Position numbers and translations under genes: made by a program. DNA of 64,000 nucleotides from Pseudorasbora parva (taxonomy: Eukaryota > Chordata > Actinopteri > Cypriniformes > Gobionidae): positions 38,729,047 through 38,793,046 of the forward strand of contig NC_090182.1 of assembly GCF_024679245.1 (NCBI RefSeq), in the 5' to 3' direction. The first letter of the stretch is position 1, and each line of letters begins with the position of its first letter. Positions 1-11,655 of the stretch are shown here, piece by piece. The notes under the pieces were generated by a model that was not told the origin of the DNA, did not search any database, and worked only from the letters and a program-made list of their open reading frames with translations.

Positions 1-350
1 CATTCACTGTACTTAAATTGTTAAGTTCACCAAACTGGGTACACCAGTTCAGTACAGCATGCTGGGTACAACCAATCAAAACTTCCCCATTGGTCCCAAC
101 ATGCATTGCGGTATGAATAAATTATGCGTCTGAATTGTGACACATTTTCTTTGAATTCTTACTATTTGCTGTTACTTTTGCTGTTTTGTTCTGATGTTTT
201 TGTAGCTTGTTTTATGTTCAGAGTTGATCTGTTTATCAGATATTTTCACCATTTTAAAAAGTTTTTTGTCACCATTGTAGAGATTCATATGCAAATTAGT
301 TATGTGTGTGTATGTCTAACTAATGCCATAGATTTAAACATTTTGTGCAC

Positions 351-353
<3 letters not shown>
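1..353. repeat. Degraded interspersed repeat fragment
   Basis: No gene is visible. Short blocks such as gtcaccattgt, attcatatgc and catgcattgcgg also occur, inverted, in the interior of the hAT-like element near 17.2 kb. This stretch is therefore probably a decayed copy of that element's interior, cut by the window edge on the left and running into an AT microsatellite on the right. The match was made by eye and is patchy. Confidence 0.35.

Positions 354-421
<68 letters not shown>
354..421. repeat. (TA)n microsatellite
   Basis: Uninterrupted TA dinucleotide run of about 68 bp. Confidence 0.95.
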
Positions 422-424
<3 letters not shown>

Positions 425-453
425 CACAATAGTGATGATTCTAGTATTATTAA

Positions 454-1591
454 AGGGGGGGTGAAACACTCAGTTTCAGTCAATCTCATGTCAATCTTGA
501 GTACCTATAGAGTAGTATTGCATCCTTCATATCTCCGAAAAGTCTTTAGTTTTATCATATTTATAAAAGAAATATGGGCTGTACCGAGTCTTTCCGGAAA
601 AAACCGAGCGCCTGGAGGCGTATCGTGTGGGCGGAGCTAAAGAATCACAAGCGCGCAAAGCGGTGACGTCCTCAAGCGTGGAGAAACCCATCTATCTCAG
701 CTAATACAGATAATGATCCACAATCAAATCTGAGGCTGAAATAAACTGAACAGGAGAAACGGCAACATTAGGACGTCCGTCTCTGTGGTATGTAAGTTAC
801 TGTATTTAATGGCCTCTCCACATTTCTGTGTCTTTACTCGCAGTGTATGAGGACATGATTCGGTTTATGGACTATTGTATGCGACTAGACCTTAGAAGTA
901 GCAAGCAGAACGGTTTTGCACGTCAGACTAGTGTAACGTTATACAGAGAACAACAATGGAGTAACCGTTAGCGCATTTGAATGACGAAGCACGCGATCGT
1001 ATCGTTTACTGATGTTTACTCATGCGACGGTAGCCAATAGCAGAGACATTTGAAGTTGATTTACTCACCGGCATCTTCCAAAGCAGGACCGCTCTGTCAA
1101 AAACACACTTCTTTGGTATGATTTGGTGAAGTCCTGTGACAGCAGTGACAGTGGAAATCCACTTTGCGACGCGACTGAAGCGATGCCTTGAAGCTTCCCG
1201 TCATTTCTGCGTTCAAATCGGTTCAAATGCAGCGCTGCCTTCCCGGGGCGCGACATAAGTGTTCACGGAGGACTGGATCTGCACCTGAGAGACTGTTTAC
1301 AGCGTGCATTTCCTCTCTCTCCCTCTAGTTACGCGCGCGCGCACCCTACCGGGAGAAGAGCCCGTACAGCCCATACAAGGACCTTCCGCTCTATTTAACG
1401 TCAATTAGACCCATACTCGAAAAAAACTCGCCGAAACTCGTGAGAAACCGGAAGGAGTATTTTTAACACAGAAATACTCCATCAAACGTCCAACATTAGT
1501 TTTTGAAACTTTGTCTATGTTTAGGATGGGAATCCAAGTCTTTAACAGTGTAAAAAGCTCAGTATGCATGAAACAGCATTTCACCCCCCCT
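454..1591. mobile_element. Non-autonomous TTAA-flanked DNA transposon, copy 1
   Basis: The ends are inverted: AGGGGGGGTGAAAC on the left, and the reverse complement of the right end begins AGGGGGGGTGAAAT. Each end abuts TTAA (450-453 and 1592-1595), the target duplicated by piggyBac- and Kolobok-type transposases. A second copy of similar length lies at 11656-12857 and can be followed along its whole length, with many substitutions and small indels. The interior has GC-rich stretches (gcgcgcgcgc near 1330) and no transposase reading frame, so it must be mobilised in trans. The superfamily is inferred only from the TTAA and the ends. Confidence 0.75.
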
Positions 1592-1595
1592 TTAA

Positions 1596-2449
1596 TATTT
1601 CAAAACTATTAATAACTGCTTTGACATCCAAAGCATTGGACTCTGCACAAGATCAGGAATTCTGCCTATACATGATGATGTTGTTATCATCATCAATGAA
1701 TAAACAACATCGATTGATGATATTTTCTCTTGGCTTTTTGTTAAGTGTCTCACAAACACAAAGCAGCCAGAGAAATACTAATATTACATTATCATTTGTC
1801 AAGAGCCCAACTAAAGCAAACACTTATCTCCATCATGGTGACTTCCAACAAAACTATTATTTTCATTCAAACAGAAATAAAGTCAATTTGGTTATAAGTT
1901 AGTTCACATATTATTGTTATGTTTAGTAACATACAAATTTTTACTTACCAAATTTGAGATTGCACAGAATGGAAAAGTCTCCATCTTAATTTGAATCAGC
2001 AACAAGCAACAGATGAGGCGAAAAGGATCGCCTTTTGGAAATATCCTCCAATCAGTGAATTAATTCTCTTGTTGCCAGGCAGAACTCCTGGCATGGCCAA
2101 TCACATCAAAGCAAGACCAGAGTGAGCTATTTTAATTACTTATGATTTTGAGTTCATACAAATTGAAATCTAAAGTTTATGTATTTTGTTGGTTAATAAG
2201 TTATACTAACTTATATGTCTGAGTTTTTAGACTAAACTAATAATATTTAGTCAAGTTTACTTGATTTGTTTAAGTAAAGACAACATTAGGGTTTACAGTG
2301 TACTTGTAATTATACCACATTAGAACTTTTTAATTTAAAGTACATATTATGTACATATCATTGTATTTATTGTAATCAAAACTTTATGGAAACTTTTGAA
2401 TGATTCTGAGAACATAAAGTTCATGAGAAATAAAATAAAAATCTAATTG
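1596..2449. other. AT-rich non-coding DNA
   Basis: No gene or RNA recognised. The stretch 2190-2310 resembles the end of a small cyprinid MITE (agggtttacagtgtac), but I could not find its partner end. Confidence 0.4.
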
Positions 2450-4538
2450 GCTCTAATCATTCTTGTTCAAAATGATTCAACTCCCAAAAGTTAAATTTTG
2501 TTCAGAATCTTTTATTCTTTTTAACCTTCAATAAACATTGCCTGTAAGTGCTTAGAAGCTTCTGTCACTTCTCTATTGCAATCTTGGCACATTCCTCGCT
2601 TGAAAAAGCTTCCAGATCAATGATAATCTTTCATTTTCACGCTATTGCTTTCTTCAAATTCCACCAAATACTTTGAATGAGATTTAAATCTGAAGACTGT
2701 ACAGGGCACTTAATAACATTCTACGACTGATCCCTGAACCAAGATTCAGTAGATTTGGATGTTTATTTTGGGATGCCTATCCTGCGGGAAAGTCCATCAC
2801 CATCTTTGCTGAAATATCTTGATACTTAAATTGATTTTAAAGAGTAACAGGGTTGAAAGTAATGGTAATAAAAGAATATCCTGTAAGTTTCAGAGCTGAA
2901 AACTTCCTTGTTAGTAAAAGAAAAGCTTTTATAGACACCGGGCCCAGAAAACGAGGTTTTCAAATCAGTGACGTATTAGAAGGGTGAAATGCCGCCTCTA
3001 TGTGTACGTCTGTTTCTGTAGCCCCGCACACTGGCTCGTAGAGCTAAACTGATCGCCTTACCGAAGATAGCAAGATTATCGCTTTTAAACAAGACACAGG
3101 TCGACACTGGATTTGCAGACATACTGAGATTAAAACGTGTGTGTGTGTGTGTGTGTGTGGTTCGCGCTTATATCCACCGATCGGGCGGGACAAGTAATAA
3201 AAAAATAAAACAACCACAAGTGGATGAGAGATAAATCATTGTTTTTGTTTGATAAATATGTTTTGAGACTGAGCTCCGTCAGAGAATTATTTTGGCCGCT
3301 TTCAAAAAAATCCCTCCCTAATGTCATGTGAACTGAACTGACAGGGGAGTTGCAAAGACTACCCTGAGCTGCAACCCAAACAATCATTAAATATGCAAAT
3401 CTTATCCAATCCTAGCCGTGGGCGTTTACTTCCAAGTCTCCAGTGTGTCACGGCCATCAGAACCCAGCGTTCAGGAGAGAGCCTCAAAACCAGTGTAGAA
3501 AATAGCCTATTACTTATTAGTTATGATGTTTTTGAATGTAAAAACCATTCGAACGTCATTAGATGACCTCAGACAAAAGTATATATATATATTTTTTTAA
3601 AGCCAGTTCATGACACCTTTAACACAATTCATGATCTCCTTCAGACAGTCAAGATTTCCACTTCCTGCAACAGCAAAGAAACCCCATAACAAGACTGGAC
3701 CACCTCCATGTTTGACCATAGAGATGTTTTTTGTTTTTGTTTTTCCACCAGACATACCACTGATCATAAAACATTCTTCCAGAACTCCACACATCTATCC
3801 AAATTTATTTGAGCATATTCAAGTATGCCTTTTTTCTTCTTTTTGGTCATTCTGCAACATGTCCCAACACGAAGGCCATGCCTCTTCAGTGTTCTGCATT
3901 AAAATGTTTTCCCTCCTTTCATCATGTCATCTTGCAAGTCTTTGGTGGTAATTGGAAGGTTTTTCTCAGATCTGATCAAACATTTTATTCCCCTTAATGA
4001 TGCACAGGAGTTTTCTAGTACAACCAATTTTAAGGCTGGCAGCAGTGTCTGTAGGCACTTTTATTGTTTTGAAAATCTTCTTGTAGCCATAGACTTTCTA
4101 ATATAATAAAACATTTGTTCTCTGTAGCTTTTGTGAGAGCTCTTTTGACTTGGCGATATTTGCGACTCAACTTTAGACATGCATGAGCTAAATGTATGCA
4201 TGTATAACAGCACAAGCTAATTCAGTTTTGTTATAGAGTTCCCAAAGGCTTAATTGTGTTTTAACACAATTCTGTACCATATCATACAAATGAGTGATTT
4301 AAAAATACAAAGTTGAATAGGTTGAATAATTATAGCATAAATGTATTACAAAAAAAAAAAAAAATTGTGAATATCTCATAACATTATATATTGACATTAT
4401 CACTTTTGAATTTGGTATATATTTGTATTACACTTTTAAACTAGTATAGATATTTTTAACTGTGTCTTTAGAAAAGTCTACATTTGTAAAATATTACAGG
4501 GAGTCTCGAGGGATTGAATAATTTTGATTGCAGCTATA
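2450..4538 (-). pseudogene. Decayed Tc1-like transposase, split by a later insertion
   Basis: Minus-strand translation gives scattered but recognisable Tc1 transposase pieces. The clearest is the block around VKHGGGPVLLWGFFAVAGSG (within 3597-3794), which is the conserved HGGGS..WGCF..G segment between the first and second catalytic Asp. An N-terminal-like piece (LSRKYRQVKRALTKATENK) lies at 4030-4215. Further decayed pieces are at 2550-2830. A 778-bp element (2841-3618) sits inside the coding part. Stops and frame changes occur throughout. The right end (ttgaataattttgattgcag near 4515) looks like a Tc1 terminal repeat; the outer limits are approximate. Confidence 0.6.
2841..3618 (-). mobile_element. 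TTAA-flanked MITE inserted in a Tc1 remnant
   Basis: TTAA lies on both sides (2837-2840 and 3619-3622). The reverse complement begins AGGTGTCATGAACTGGC and matches the element at 62670-63260 along most of its length (for example ctgaaaacttccttgttagtaaaag, shared in reverse). It has expanded internally around a (TG)n tract at 3136-3159 and the following 250 bp. There is no transposase frame. It interrupts the Tc1 transposase remnant, so it arrived later. Confidence 0.7.
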
Positions 4539-4547
4539 ACATAAATA

Positions 4548-4883
4548 TAGCCTGACAAGCCAGACCCACATCAAGATGTTTGGTCTGGAAACTCACCATA
4601 GACAGGGCTCAATCTGAGGGGCGGGATAAACGGTTGTCTTTCAAACTCCCTCTGCACGCGATAGGATAGCGGTACACCAACCGGAGCACCGACGGTGAAG
4701 GGGAGCTCGCTGACTGATTAAACATTCGCCGTATCCGGTCGGCTCTATAGCCTACCTACACGATGTGATTGGGCCGTCTAGATTCTGAGGAATACAGCTC
4801 AGATAGGAATTGAGAGTTGCTAGACCACACTTGCGGGCAAATTAAATTTGCTGCCGCTAGGGTGCGTCTAGATTTCTAGGCTA
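4548..4883. mobile_element. Short TAGCCT-ended transposon with 9-bp target duplication, copy 1
   Basis: This 336-bp element runs from TAGCCTGACAAGCC to TTTCTAGGCTA, giving a 6-bp perfect terminal inverted repeat. It is flanked by acataaata at 4539-4547 and 4884-4892, an exact 9-bp duplication. A second copy at 34144-35066 also has an exact 9-bp duplication. Nine bases is typical of Mutator-like (MULE) transposases. There is no coding capacity. The MULE assignment is inferred from duplication length only. Confidence 0.75.
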
Positions 4884-5049
4884 ACATAAATATGCACTAA
4901 GTCCTACTTAACAGTGTAAAAAAGAGCCTTTACGTTCAACTAAATGCATTTAATATAAATGTAAGAGTATTTTGTAATTTGATTGTAAATAAAGCGGCTT
5001 GGATTTTCCGAAATTCTCATTTAGCAATGTTTCATTTGTGTCCTAACAG

Positions 5050-5267
5050 GAGCACAGGTACCCCGTCTCCCATGTCCCTGAGTCCATCTCCTGTCAGTTC
5101 GGTCAGCAGCGGCACTGGAGTGATGGGCTCTTCCTCTGCCTCTGGAAGTGTGGCCATTCCCCAACGCATCCACCACATGGCAGCCAGTCATGTCAACATC
5201 ACCAACAACATCCTGCGCAGCTATGAACACTGGGAAACCGCTGACAAGCTGGCCCAGGAAAGTCAAG
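5050..5267 (+). CDS. aff3: AFF (AF4/FMR2) family gene, penultimate coding exon
   Basis: AFF proteins are nuclear scaffolds of the super elongation complex that promote RNA polymerase II elongation. This exon encodes about 73 residues: a Ser/Pro/Gly-rich linker ([18 protein letters not shown]) followed by the start of the conserved C-terminal homology domain, including [20 protein letters not shown] and [13 protein letters not shown]. It follows the acceptor tcctaacag (AG at 5048-5049) and ends at the donor AAG|GTAGGA (5267|5268). The exon starts with the last base of a codon and ends with the first base of one, which joins in frame to the exon at 13295. The C-terminal ending in the next exon (EAHLL) is closest to what I recall of AFF3 rather than AFF1, AFF2 or AFF4. 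Family assignment is strong; the paralogue is tentative. Confidence 0.85.
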
Positions 5268-5734
5268 GTAGGATGATTTTTGAGTTATATTTCAGGTTTT
5301 GTTGTTCAGTAGACAGCTTGTAAAGACATTTTTCTTCTTTAGACTGCAAGTAGACAGTATAGCAGATATTTAAATACAAATGTATATTTACAGTGATTTT
5401 GTTGGGGATACAACTTCAACTAGCAGTGTGAATATTAAATTGATTTTAATTCCCTTTTTATTTGGCCATAACTTTCTTAAAGACGCCGCTGATTCAGTTA
5501 ATTTATTATCACTCCAAAATATATCACAGAACTCTCAAAACTCTCATATTTTATTTTCAGGTTAATTTGAAGTATATGTGTAACACAGTTTTTAGAAATC
5601 AGAAAAAGGAGATGAAAACTGGTGAACATTTAAAAGAATTAATAAACAAAATTAAAATTAAAACGCAGGCAGCCCCTCACGGATGACTCCCACGCACACA
5701 CATAATAAACATAAACAAAACATAACAAAGTCCA

Positions 5735-5900
5735 GGGGACTATTGCACAAAACTAGGATAAGGGATTAAGCTGGGATATCTTGGTGATCTTGTTATCTGT
5801 ATGCAAAATTTAGTACACCGCTGTTGTGTAAACGTAACCTGAAGGCACAATCACACCAAGAACACTTAATCCCATATCTTAGTTTTGTGCAATAGGCCCC
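5735..5900. mobile_element. Short inverted-repeat MITE
   Basis: The left end ggggactattgcacaaaact is matched in reverse at the right end (agttttgtgcaataggcccc). The inner parts also pair (ggattaagctgggatatc against cacttaatcccatatctt). The whole 166 bp can fold as one hairpin. It has no coding capacity. Confidence 0.65.
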
Positions 5901-5965
5901 AGGCCTGACCCTCTCGTCCTTCACTGTCGTCGCTCCCTCTTTTATGCTCCCATCACTCCTCCTCC

Positions 5966-7405
5966 ACAGCGCTTCACTTTTTTCACATTTTGTTATGTTC
6001 CATTCTTATTCTAAAATGGATTAAATACATTAATTTCCTCAAACTTCAACAAACAATACCCCATAATGACAATGTGACAGAAGTTTGGTTTAAATCTTTG
6101 CAAATGTATTAAAAATAAAAAGGGGGAGGGTTAATCATATGTACATAAGTATTCACAGCCTTTGCTCAATACTTTGTTAAAGCACCTTTGGCACCAATTA
6201 CAGCGTCAAGTCCTTTGAGTATGATGCTAGAAGCTTGGCACACCTTTTTTGGGCAGTTTCTCCCCTTCTTCTTTGCAGGACCTCTCAAGCTCCATCAGGT
6301 TGACACAGGCATTTTTTTAGATCTCTTCAAGTCTGAGCTCTGGCTGGGCTACTCAAGGACATTCACAGAGTTGTCCCATAGCCACGCTTATATTACCATG
6401 GCTGTGTGCTAAGGGTCAGTGTTCTGTTGGAAGATGAACCTTCACCCTAGTCTGAGAGCACTGGAGAAGGTTTTCATCAAGGATGTCTCTGTACATTGCT
6501 GCATTCATCTTTTCTTCAATCCTGACTAGTCTTCCAGTTCCTGTCATCTAAAAACATCCCCACAGCATGATGCTGCCACCACCATGCTTCACTGTAGGGA
6601 TGGTTTTGGCCAGGTAATGAATGGTGCCTGGTTTCCTCCTGAAATGATGCTTGCCGTTGAAGCCAAAGATTTCATACTTTGTTTGATCAGACCAGAGAAT
6701 TTTGTTTCTTATTGTCTGAGAGTCCTTCAGGTGCCTTTTGGCAAACTCCAGGTGGGCTGTCATGTGCCTCCTGACCTAATTGGTGGACTGCTGCAGAGAT
6801 GGTTGTTCTTTTGGAAGGGTCTCCTCTCTCCACAGAGAAAAACTGGAGCTCCAAGATGGCACCAAGAACCTGACCATCAGGTGCTTGGTCACCTCCCTGA
6901 CTTAGGCCCTTCTCCCCTGATCGCTCAATTTGGCCAGGTGGCCAGCCTTAGGAATAGTCCTGGTGGTTCCAAACTTCTTCAATTTACAGATGATGGAGGC
7001 CACTGTGCTCATTGGGACCTTGCAGAAATTATGTACCCTTTCCCAGATCAAAAGAGGTCTTACATAGATGTTTGTTGTGAGCTTCAAAACTAAGAAATCA
7101 GGGCTTGGTTTGTGCTCTGACATGTACAGTTAACTGTGGGTCCTTATATAGACAGGTGTGGGCCTTTCCAAATCATGTCCAATCAACTGAATTTACCAAA
7201 GGTGGACTCCAGTCAAGTTGTAGAAACAAGGATGATCAGTGGAAACAGGATGCACCTGAGCTCAATTTTGAGTGGCATGGCAAAGGCTGTGAATACTTAC
7301 GTACATGGGATGTTTTTCGGAAATAATGAATTTAATCCATTTAGGAATAAGGCTGTAACATATTTGGAAAAAGTGAAGCAAAGTGAATTCTTTCCGGATG
7401 CACTG
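5966..7405 (-). pseudogene. Tc1/mariner-type transposon with broken transposase
   Basis: The right inverted repeat, read in reverse, begins CAGTGCATCCGGAAAG and continues with CACTTTTTCC. The left repeat has lost its outer part and begins cagcgcttcac. On the minus strand, 6902-7123 carries the helix-turn-helix region (VPMSTVASIICKLKKFGTT) and 6548-6763 carries the first catalytic Asp in LWSDQTKYE and the [12 protein letters not shown] block. A TAG follows directly after WGCF. The expected QQDNxPKH block with the second Asp is missing in the distal part. This is a dead copy lying in the AFF intron. Confidence 0.85.
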
Positions 7406-7426
7406 TACATAGATATTTAATCTTAA

Positions 7427-8114
7427 GGCCTGGACACAACAAGTTAACGGCCGGCTGTCAGGTAATGTCTGGGGGTTTTTGAGCAGTGGTTGGCTTCGTT
7501 TTTCCTGTGTGTTTTGTACCATTGGCTCTAGTCAAATCCTGTCTTTTTTTTCTTCCTTTTTTTAAAGGGGGGGGGGGTCTTGAATCTGCGTCGGGCCGTC
7601 AGTGAAAGAGATAACTCTGAGAAGCTGTTCAGCTTAGGGAAAGAACCAGTGCACAAGAATAAAAGCAAAAGAGATAAAAGCGAGCAAAGAAATTAAGATG
7701 GTACAGACGGAAAACTGTTACAATTTTATGTAATCTTACCTGAGCATTCGAATGCACAAATATTTTTATAATAACATGAGCTGAATTGAACCAAGAAAGT
7801 GATCAGCGTGATTGATATTAAAAATGCAATGAAAGTAAATGTAGGCAAGCGCTGCTTCATTTATGGTTTGTATATCTGCATTCCTAGTTTTGGTTTCCCT
7901 TTTTGAATGCCAAAAATAGACAATTGATACCAGCTGATATAGACAGATATTTACATGCATGCTCTGAACACACATGCTAGTTGACAGTCACCTTTAGTCC
8001 TTTAGGTCTGTTCAATCACAGCTCTTTGGCTGAGATGCAGCCGACAAGAGGCAACAACTCAGTCAGCTTTCGTCGCTGCTAATTATTTGATGTCGGCTTG
8101 GTGTGTCCTGGGCT
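7427..8114. mobile_element. Non-autonomous DNA transposon with GGCCTGG/CCTGGGC ends
   Basis: The left end GGCCTGGACACAACAAG is inverted at the right end (reverse complement AGCCCAGGACACACCAAG). TTAA lies next to both ends (7423-7426 and 8115-8118), although a 3-bp duplication is also possible. The interior (688 bp) includes a G run at 7567 and no reading frame. It abuts the Tc1 remnant on its left. Confidence 0.55.
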
Positions 8115-8221
8115 TTAAATATATTTAATCATAAACAGTGAAACAGTAAGAAAACGTGTTATAGCTAGAGCTTTGAGTTTTCTCTGTATACCAGTTCAGA
8201 TTCACGTACAGCTGGCTAATG

Positions 8222-8424
8222 CAGGGGTCCCCAAACTCGGTCCTGGAGGACCGCTGTCCTGCAGAGTTTTGCTCCAACCCCAATCAAACACACCTGAAAC
8301 AGCTAATCAATGCCTTTATAGGACCTAGTAAGACATTGATTAGCTGGTTCAAGTGTGTTTGATTGGGGTTGAAGCTAAACTCTGCCACACAGCGGCCCTT
8401 CAGGACCGAGTCTGGGGACCCCTT
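8222..8424. mobile_element. hAT-type MITE with 8-bp target duplication
   Basis: The left end CAGGGGTCCCCAAACTCGG is inverted at the right (CCGAGTCTGGGGACCCCTT). Exact 8-bp flanking repeats ggctaatg lie at 8214-8221 and 8425-8432. The 203-bp interior is nearly palindromic. Duplication length and the CAGGGG start are hallmarks of hAT elements. It carries no transposase. Confidence 0.87.
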
Positions 8425-8432
8425 GGCTAATG

Positions 8433-9530
8433 AGAGCTCTGGTAAATGGTGTATATTGAGTTTGAACTTATTTTGGGGACCTTTCTATGTGTCCTTTCAG
8501 GTGAGATCGCATCTTTAGAGAGTGTCATATGTTTGCTTGGAGTGACGAAAGGCTATGCAGGAAATGTTGTGTGAAAAGCTATTATATGGAGATGATTTGG
8601 GTTGATGATTGGGTTTTATGCAAATGACTAACCTCAGACACATGCTCTCATTTATAATGTTCCAAAGTCATTAAAATTAGAAAGAAGTTAAGAACAAATT
8701 ATGTGTTTTAGAAAAAATTGAATCAAATTTTTTCATTTTTTTATTTTTTGCGAGAAGTTCTGTACCATTGCAAAATAACCAGTGCAATTATTAGTGAATG
8801 AGATGAGCAGTGTACAATATTGTAAAAAAAACAAACAAAACAAAAAACATCTTGTGAGACAAAATATGTTATTCGCCTACCATTTTTAGGTCTTTTATAT
8901 CTTGCATAAAGCAATTATTGAAGTGAAGAATTACTTTCCCAAATTTTCGCAAGATCTCTCCCTTGCGGATAAATCTAATTTGTCTTCACTGTCATAAACT
9001 GTATCTCTGCGTTATATAAGAAGTTCACCTCTCACACTTGCAGCGTTATCAGTGACTCAACATTTGATATGGACCACCAGAGAAATGAAAAAGCCACTAT
9101 GCTAATTGCATTTGAGATCTGATGTGGCTTGTCATTTCCTCTCTTTCTTTCTTACACTCTCTCTCTCTCTCTGTGTCCTCTGGAGGAGACTAATTAAAAT
9201 GCTCTGAGACCCTGCGTGTTCTACAAGGTCTCCTCCGCCTCAGAAATCAGCCGTAATAAACTCTCTCTCAACTTTCCCTCCTCACTGTCTTTCCTAGAAA
9301 TGAATGCAGTTAAAGGCTGGTGGGTATGAGCTTTGGTCAGATTGATAGCAGAATTGGCTAATTATGACAGTATCAGGTCCTCGGGCACGTACATGACTCT
9401 TTAGTCTGTTGTTGTCATCTGTTTGCTAATTGCTGCAGTCAATTAGTAGGTGGCAGTGATGTCATCAGATACTCACGTTATCTTCAGGCTAAACTTAAGC
9501 AGATTCACAATGGTGTTTCTCTTTGATTTT
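8433..9530 (+). other. Repeat-poor intronic sequence, possible conserved non-coding block
   Basis: No coding potential was seen. The part from about 9180 to 9480 has few repeats, balanced composition and several homeodomain-like TAATTA/CTAATTA cores (gactaattaaaatg, ggctaattatgac, gctaattgctgcagtcaat). This is the texture of developmental enhancers, but conservation cannot be judged from one sequence. Confidence 0.3.
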
Positions 9531-9806
9531 CAGTGCTCAGTGAAATTCTGTTAAAGATGTTTTTTTTTTATTATTTACATCTTTATTTTCATGTCAGAAT
9601 TATGTCCAATCAAAGCTGCATTAAAACCAGGGGCCGGATTCACAAATATCTTCTTGAGGACAAATATAAGAAATATCTCAAGTTAGCAGCCACCTCCTCT
9701 ATGAAACGTACAAAAACATACGATTATCAGAAAAAAGTAAGTGCCCCACCCCTAAACATACCCGTCACTGGGGCGTAAGCAGATCGTACAAAAGTGTAAA
9801 AATGAC

Positions 9807-10875
9807 TAGGGGTGTAAGAAAATATAGATACACGTGAATATTGCGATATTTTGTTTGGCGATACTGTATTGATTCTCAAAAACACTGTATCAATATTTAT
9901 ATATTTATTTATTTCCATCCAAGATTCATGGCTTTGTGTTCGAATTAAACCACACTCTAAACAACCCAACCGCTAGATGGCAGTGTGTTACAGAACGTAA
10001 CTGACGCGGCGCCAGAGAAGCGCAAGGTGAATATGCGTACGCACATTAGCAAACCTCACAAGACGATGGAATTATTCCGCTCCCGTGGTTTACAGAGCTG
10101 AAGTGTGGACTTATTTTGGCTTCAGCTACAAAGAAGCCACTAAGGAAATCAACAAGAGTCATTTTGTTGGCAAAATAGGCTAAGTTAAAATCCAGTACTC
10201 GGGAAACATTGAATCGGAGAGCTCACTTGACATCCAGACGTCATCCGCGTTGCTGAGAAGCGTTTTGATAGAATATAGCACATTTTCCTCTCAGTAACAA
10301 AATAAACACAATCCAAAACTGACAGCGGTGGCAGCAGAACGAAATCATCTGATCATAGTGATGTGGATATGGATGCACCAGCTCTGCAGTTCAGCCTACT
10401 TGAAATGGGACTATACAATAGACTGCATTAAAGAAAACAGCCTTACAGTATTAAATATAAAACAAACAGTCATTCAGTCATGGAATGAGTGAACTATGCA
10501 CTTTCTGTTGCTAAATGCACTTTCTGTTGCTTCTGTTGCTTTTAAAACATGTAGAATAAAGAATCCTGCAGTCACTTTACTGTTTCCCTTTACTTAGATT
10601 GCACAAAATAGTGATTAGTGATATAAATGATACTGTATTAATTAAATAAAACAGTTAATTGTCATGTTTTATGCATATGGTTGTGTTCTTTATTCTTTTA
10701 AATGAATCTTTCTAAAAAAAAATATTAGTTTAATAGTTTATATTAGTATAATAGTTAATATTATAATATTAGTATAATAGTTTTTTTTTCCTTACAAAAT
10801 CGCAATATATCGTATCGTAACCCCTGTATCGTTATATGTATCGTATCGCCAGATTCTTGGCAATGCGCAGTCCTA
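9807..10875. mobile_element. hAT-type element with 8-bp duplication
   Basis: The ends are TAGGGGTGTAAG and, read in reverse, TAGGACTGCGC. Exact 8-bp repeats aaaatgac flank it at 9799-9806 and 10876-10883. Subterminal regions carry repeated GCGATA/ATCGTATCG motifs on both sides, as in hAT transposase-binding ends. The interior has no intact transposase. Confidence 0.75.
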
Positions 10876-10883
10876 AAAATGAC

Positions 10884-11651
10884 AGTGTACGAATTCATGA
10901 AAATTCGTTCTAGCTGGGCTCTGGGTCTAGCTGTGTCCGGGATCAAGAACACTCAAGTCAATCAAGTCCTGATGTGTCTGGGAGGTCTACATGGTGGTGG
11001 TAGTTGGCCCTGATCTAAAACAGTGGTTTGATGGTCTCGTCATAGGAGCAGGTGCTCTGTGAAATTAAAGAAATCAAAGCCCTTTTGGGCAAGTGCTGCA
11101 AATTCAGCAGCATAATCCATTTATTTGGGTTCGGCCTTCTGTCAGCAAGTCTCACACAGACAAACATTGAAGAAGGACAAAACACAAGTCTTTAATAATC
11201 ATCCACAACACAACACATCCAATAACACAGAACAAAAGGAAGTTGCATACACTCTCGCGCTAATGCAAATGAGACCGGACACTAAACTTGCTGAATTTAA
11301 GTATGCTGACTAGGTCCTAGGTAAGCTAGGTAATTAATGTAACTCAGCTGAACTAAACAAACTAATGACAACACAGTTGAAGCAGGAAAATCAAACAAAG
11401 GAACACAGGAACAAGTGAAATACAAAATAAAAGTCCATGAAAACGAAACGAAAAGCAACTGAATATTTGTAGCAGTATTTTAAAAAGTTGTTTTTAAAGA
11501 GCCTGTCTCAAACGGACTATTGATTAATTTGTGCACTCTAAAAAATCACATCATGCATAATTATGACTGATCACTGTTGTCAATCAGTACTCATGCATAT
11601 CCATAAAAATAGTAATATGTATTATATCTAACAAGTGTTATGATTTAATGT
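10884..11651. other. Non-coding intronic DNA
   Basis: No gene, RNA or clear element was recognised in this AFF-intron stretch. Confidence 0.4.
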
Positions 11652-11655
11652 TTAA

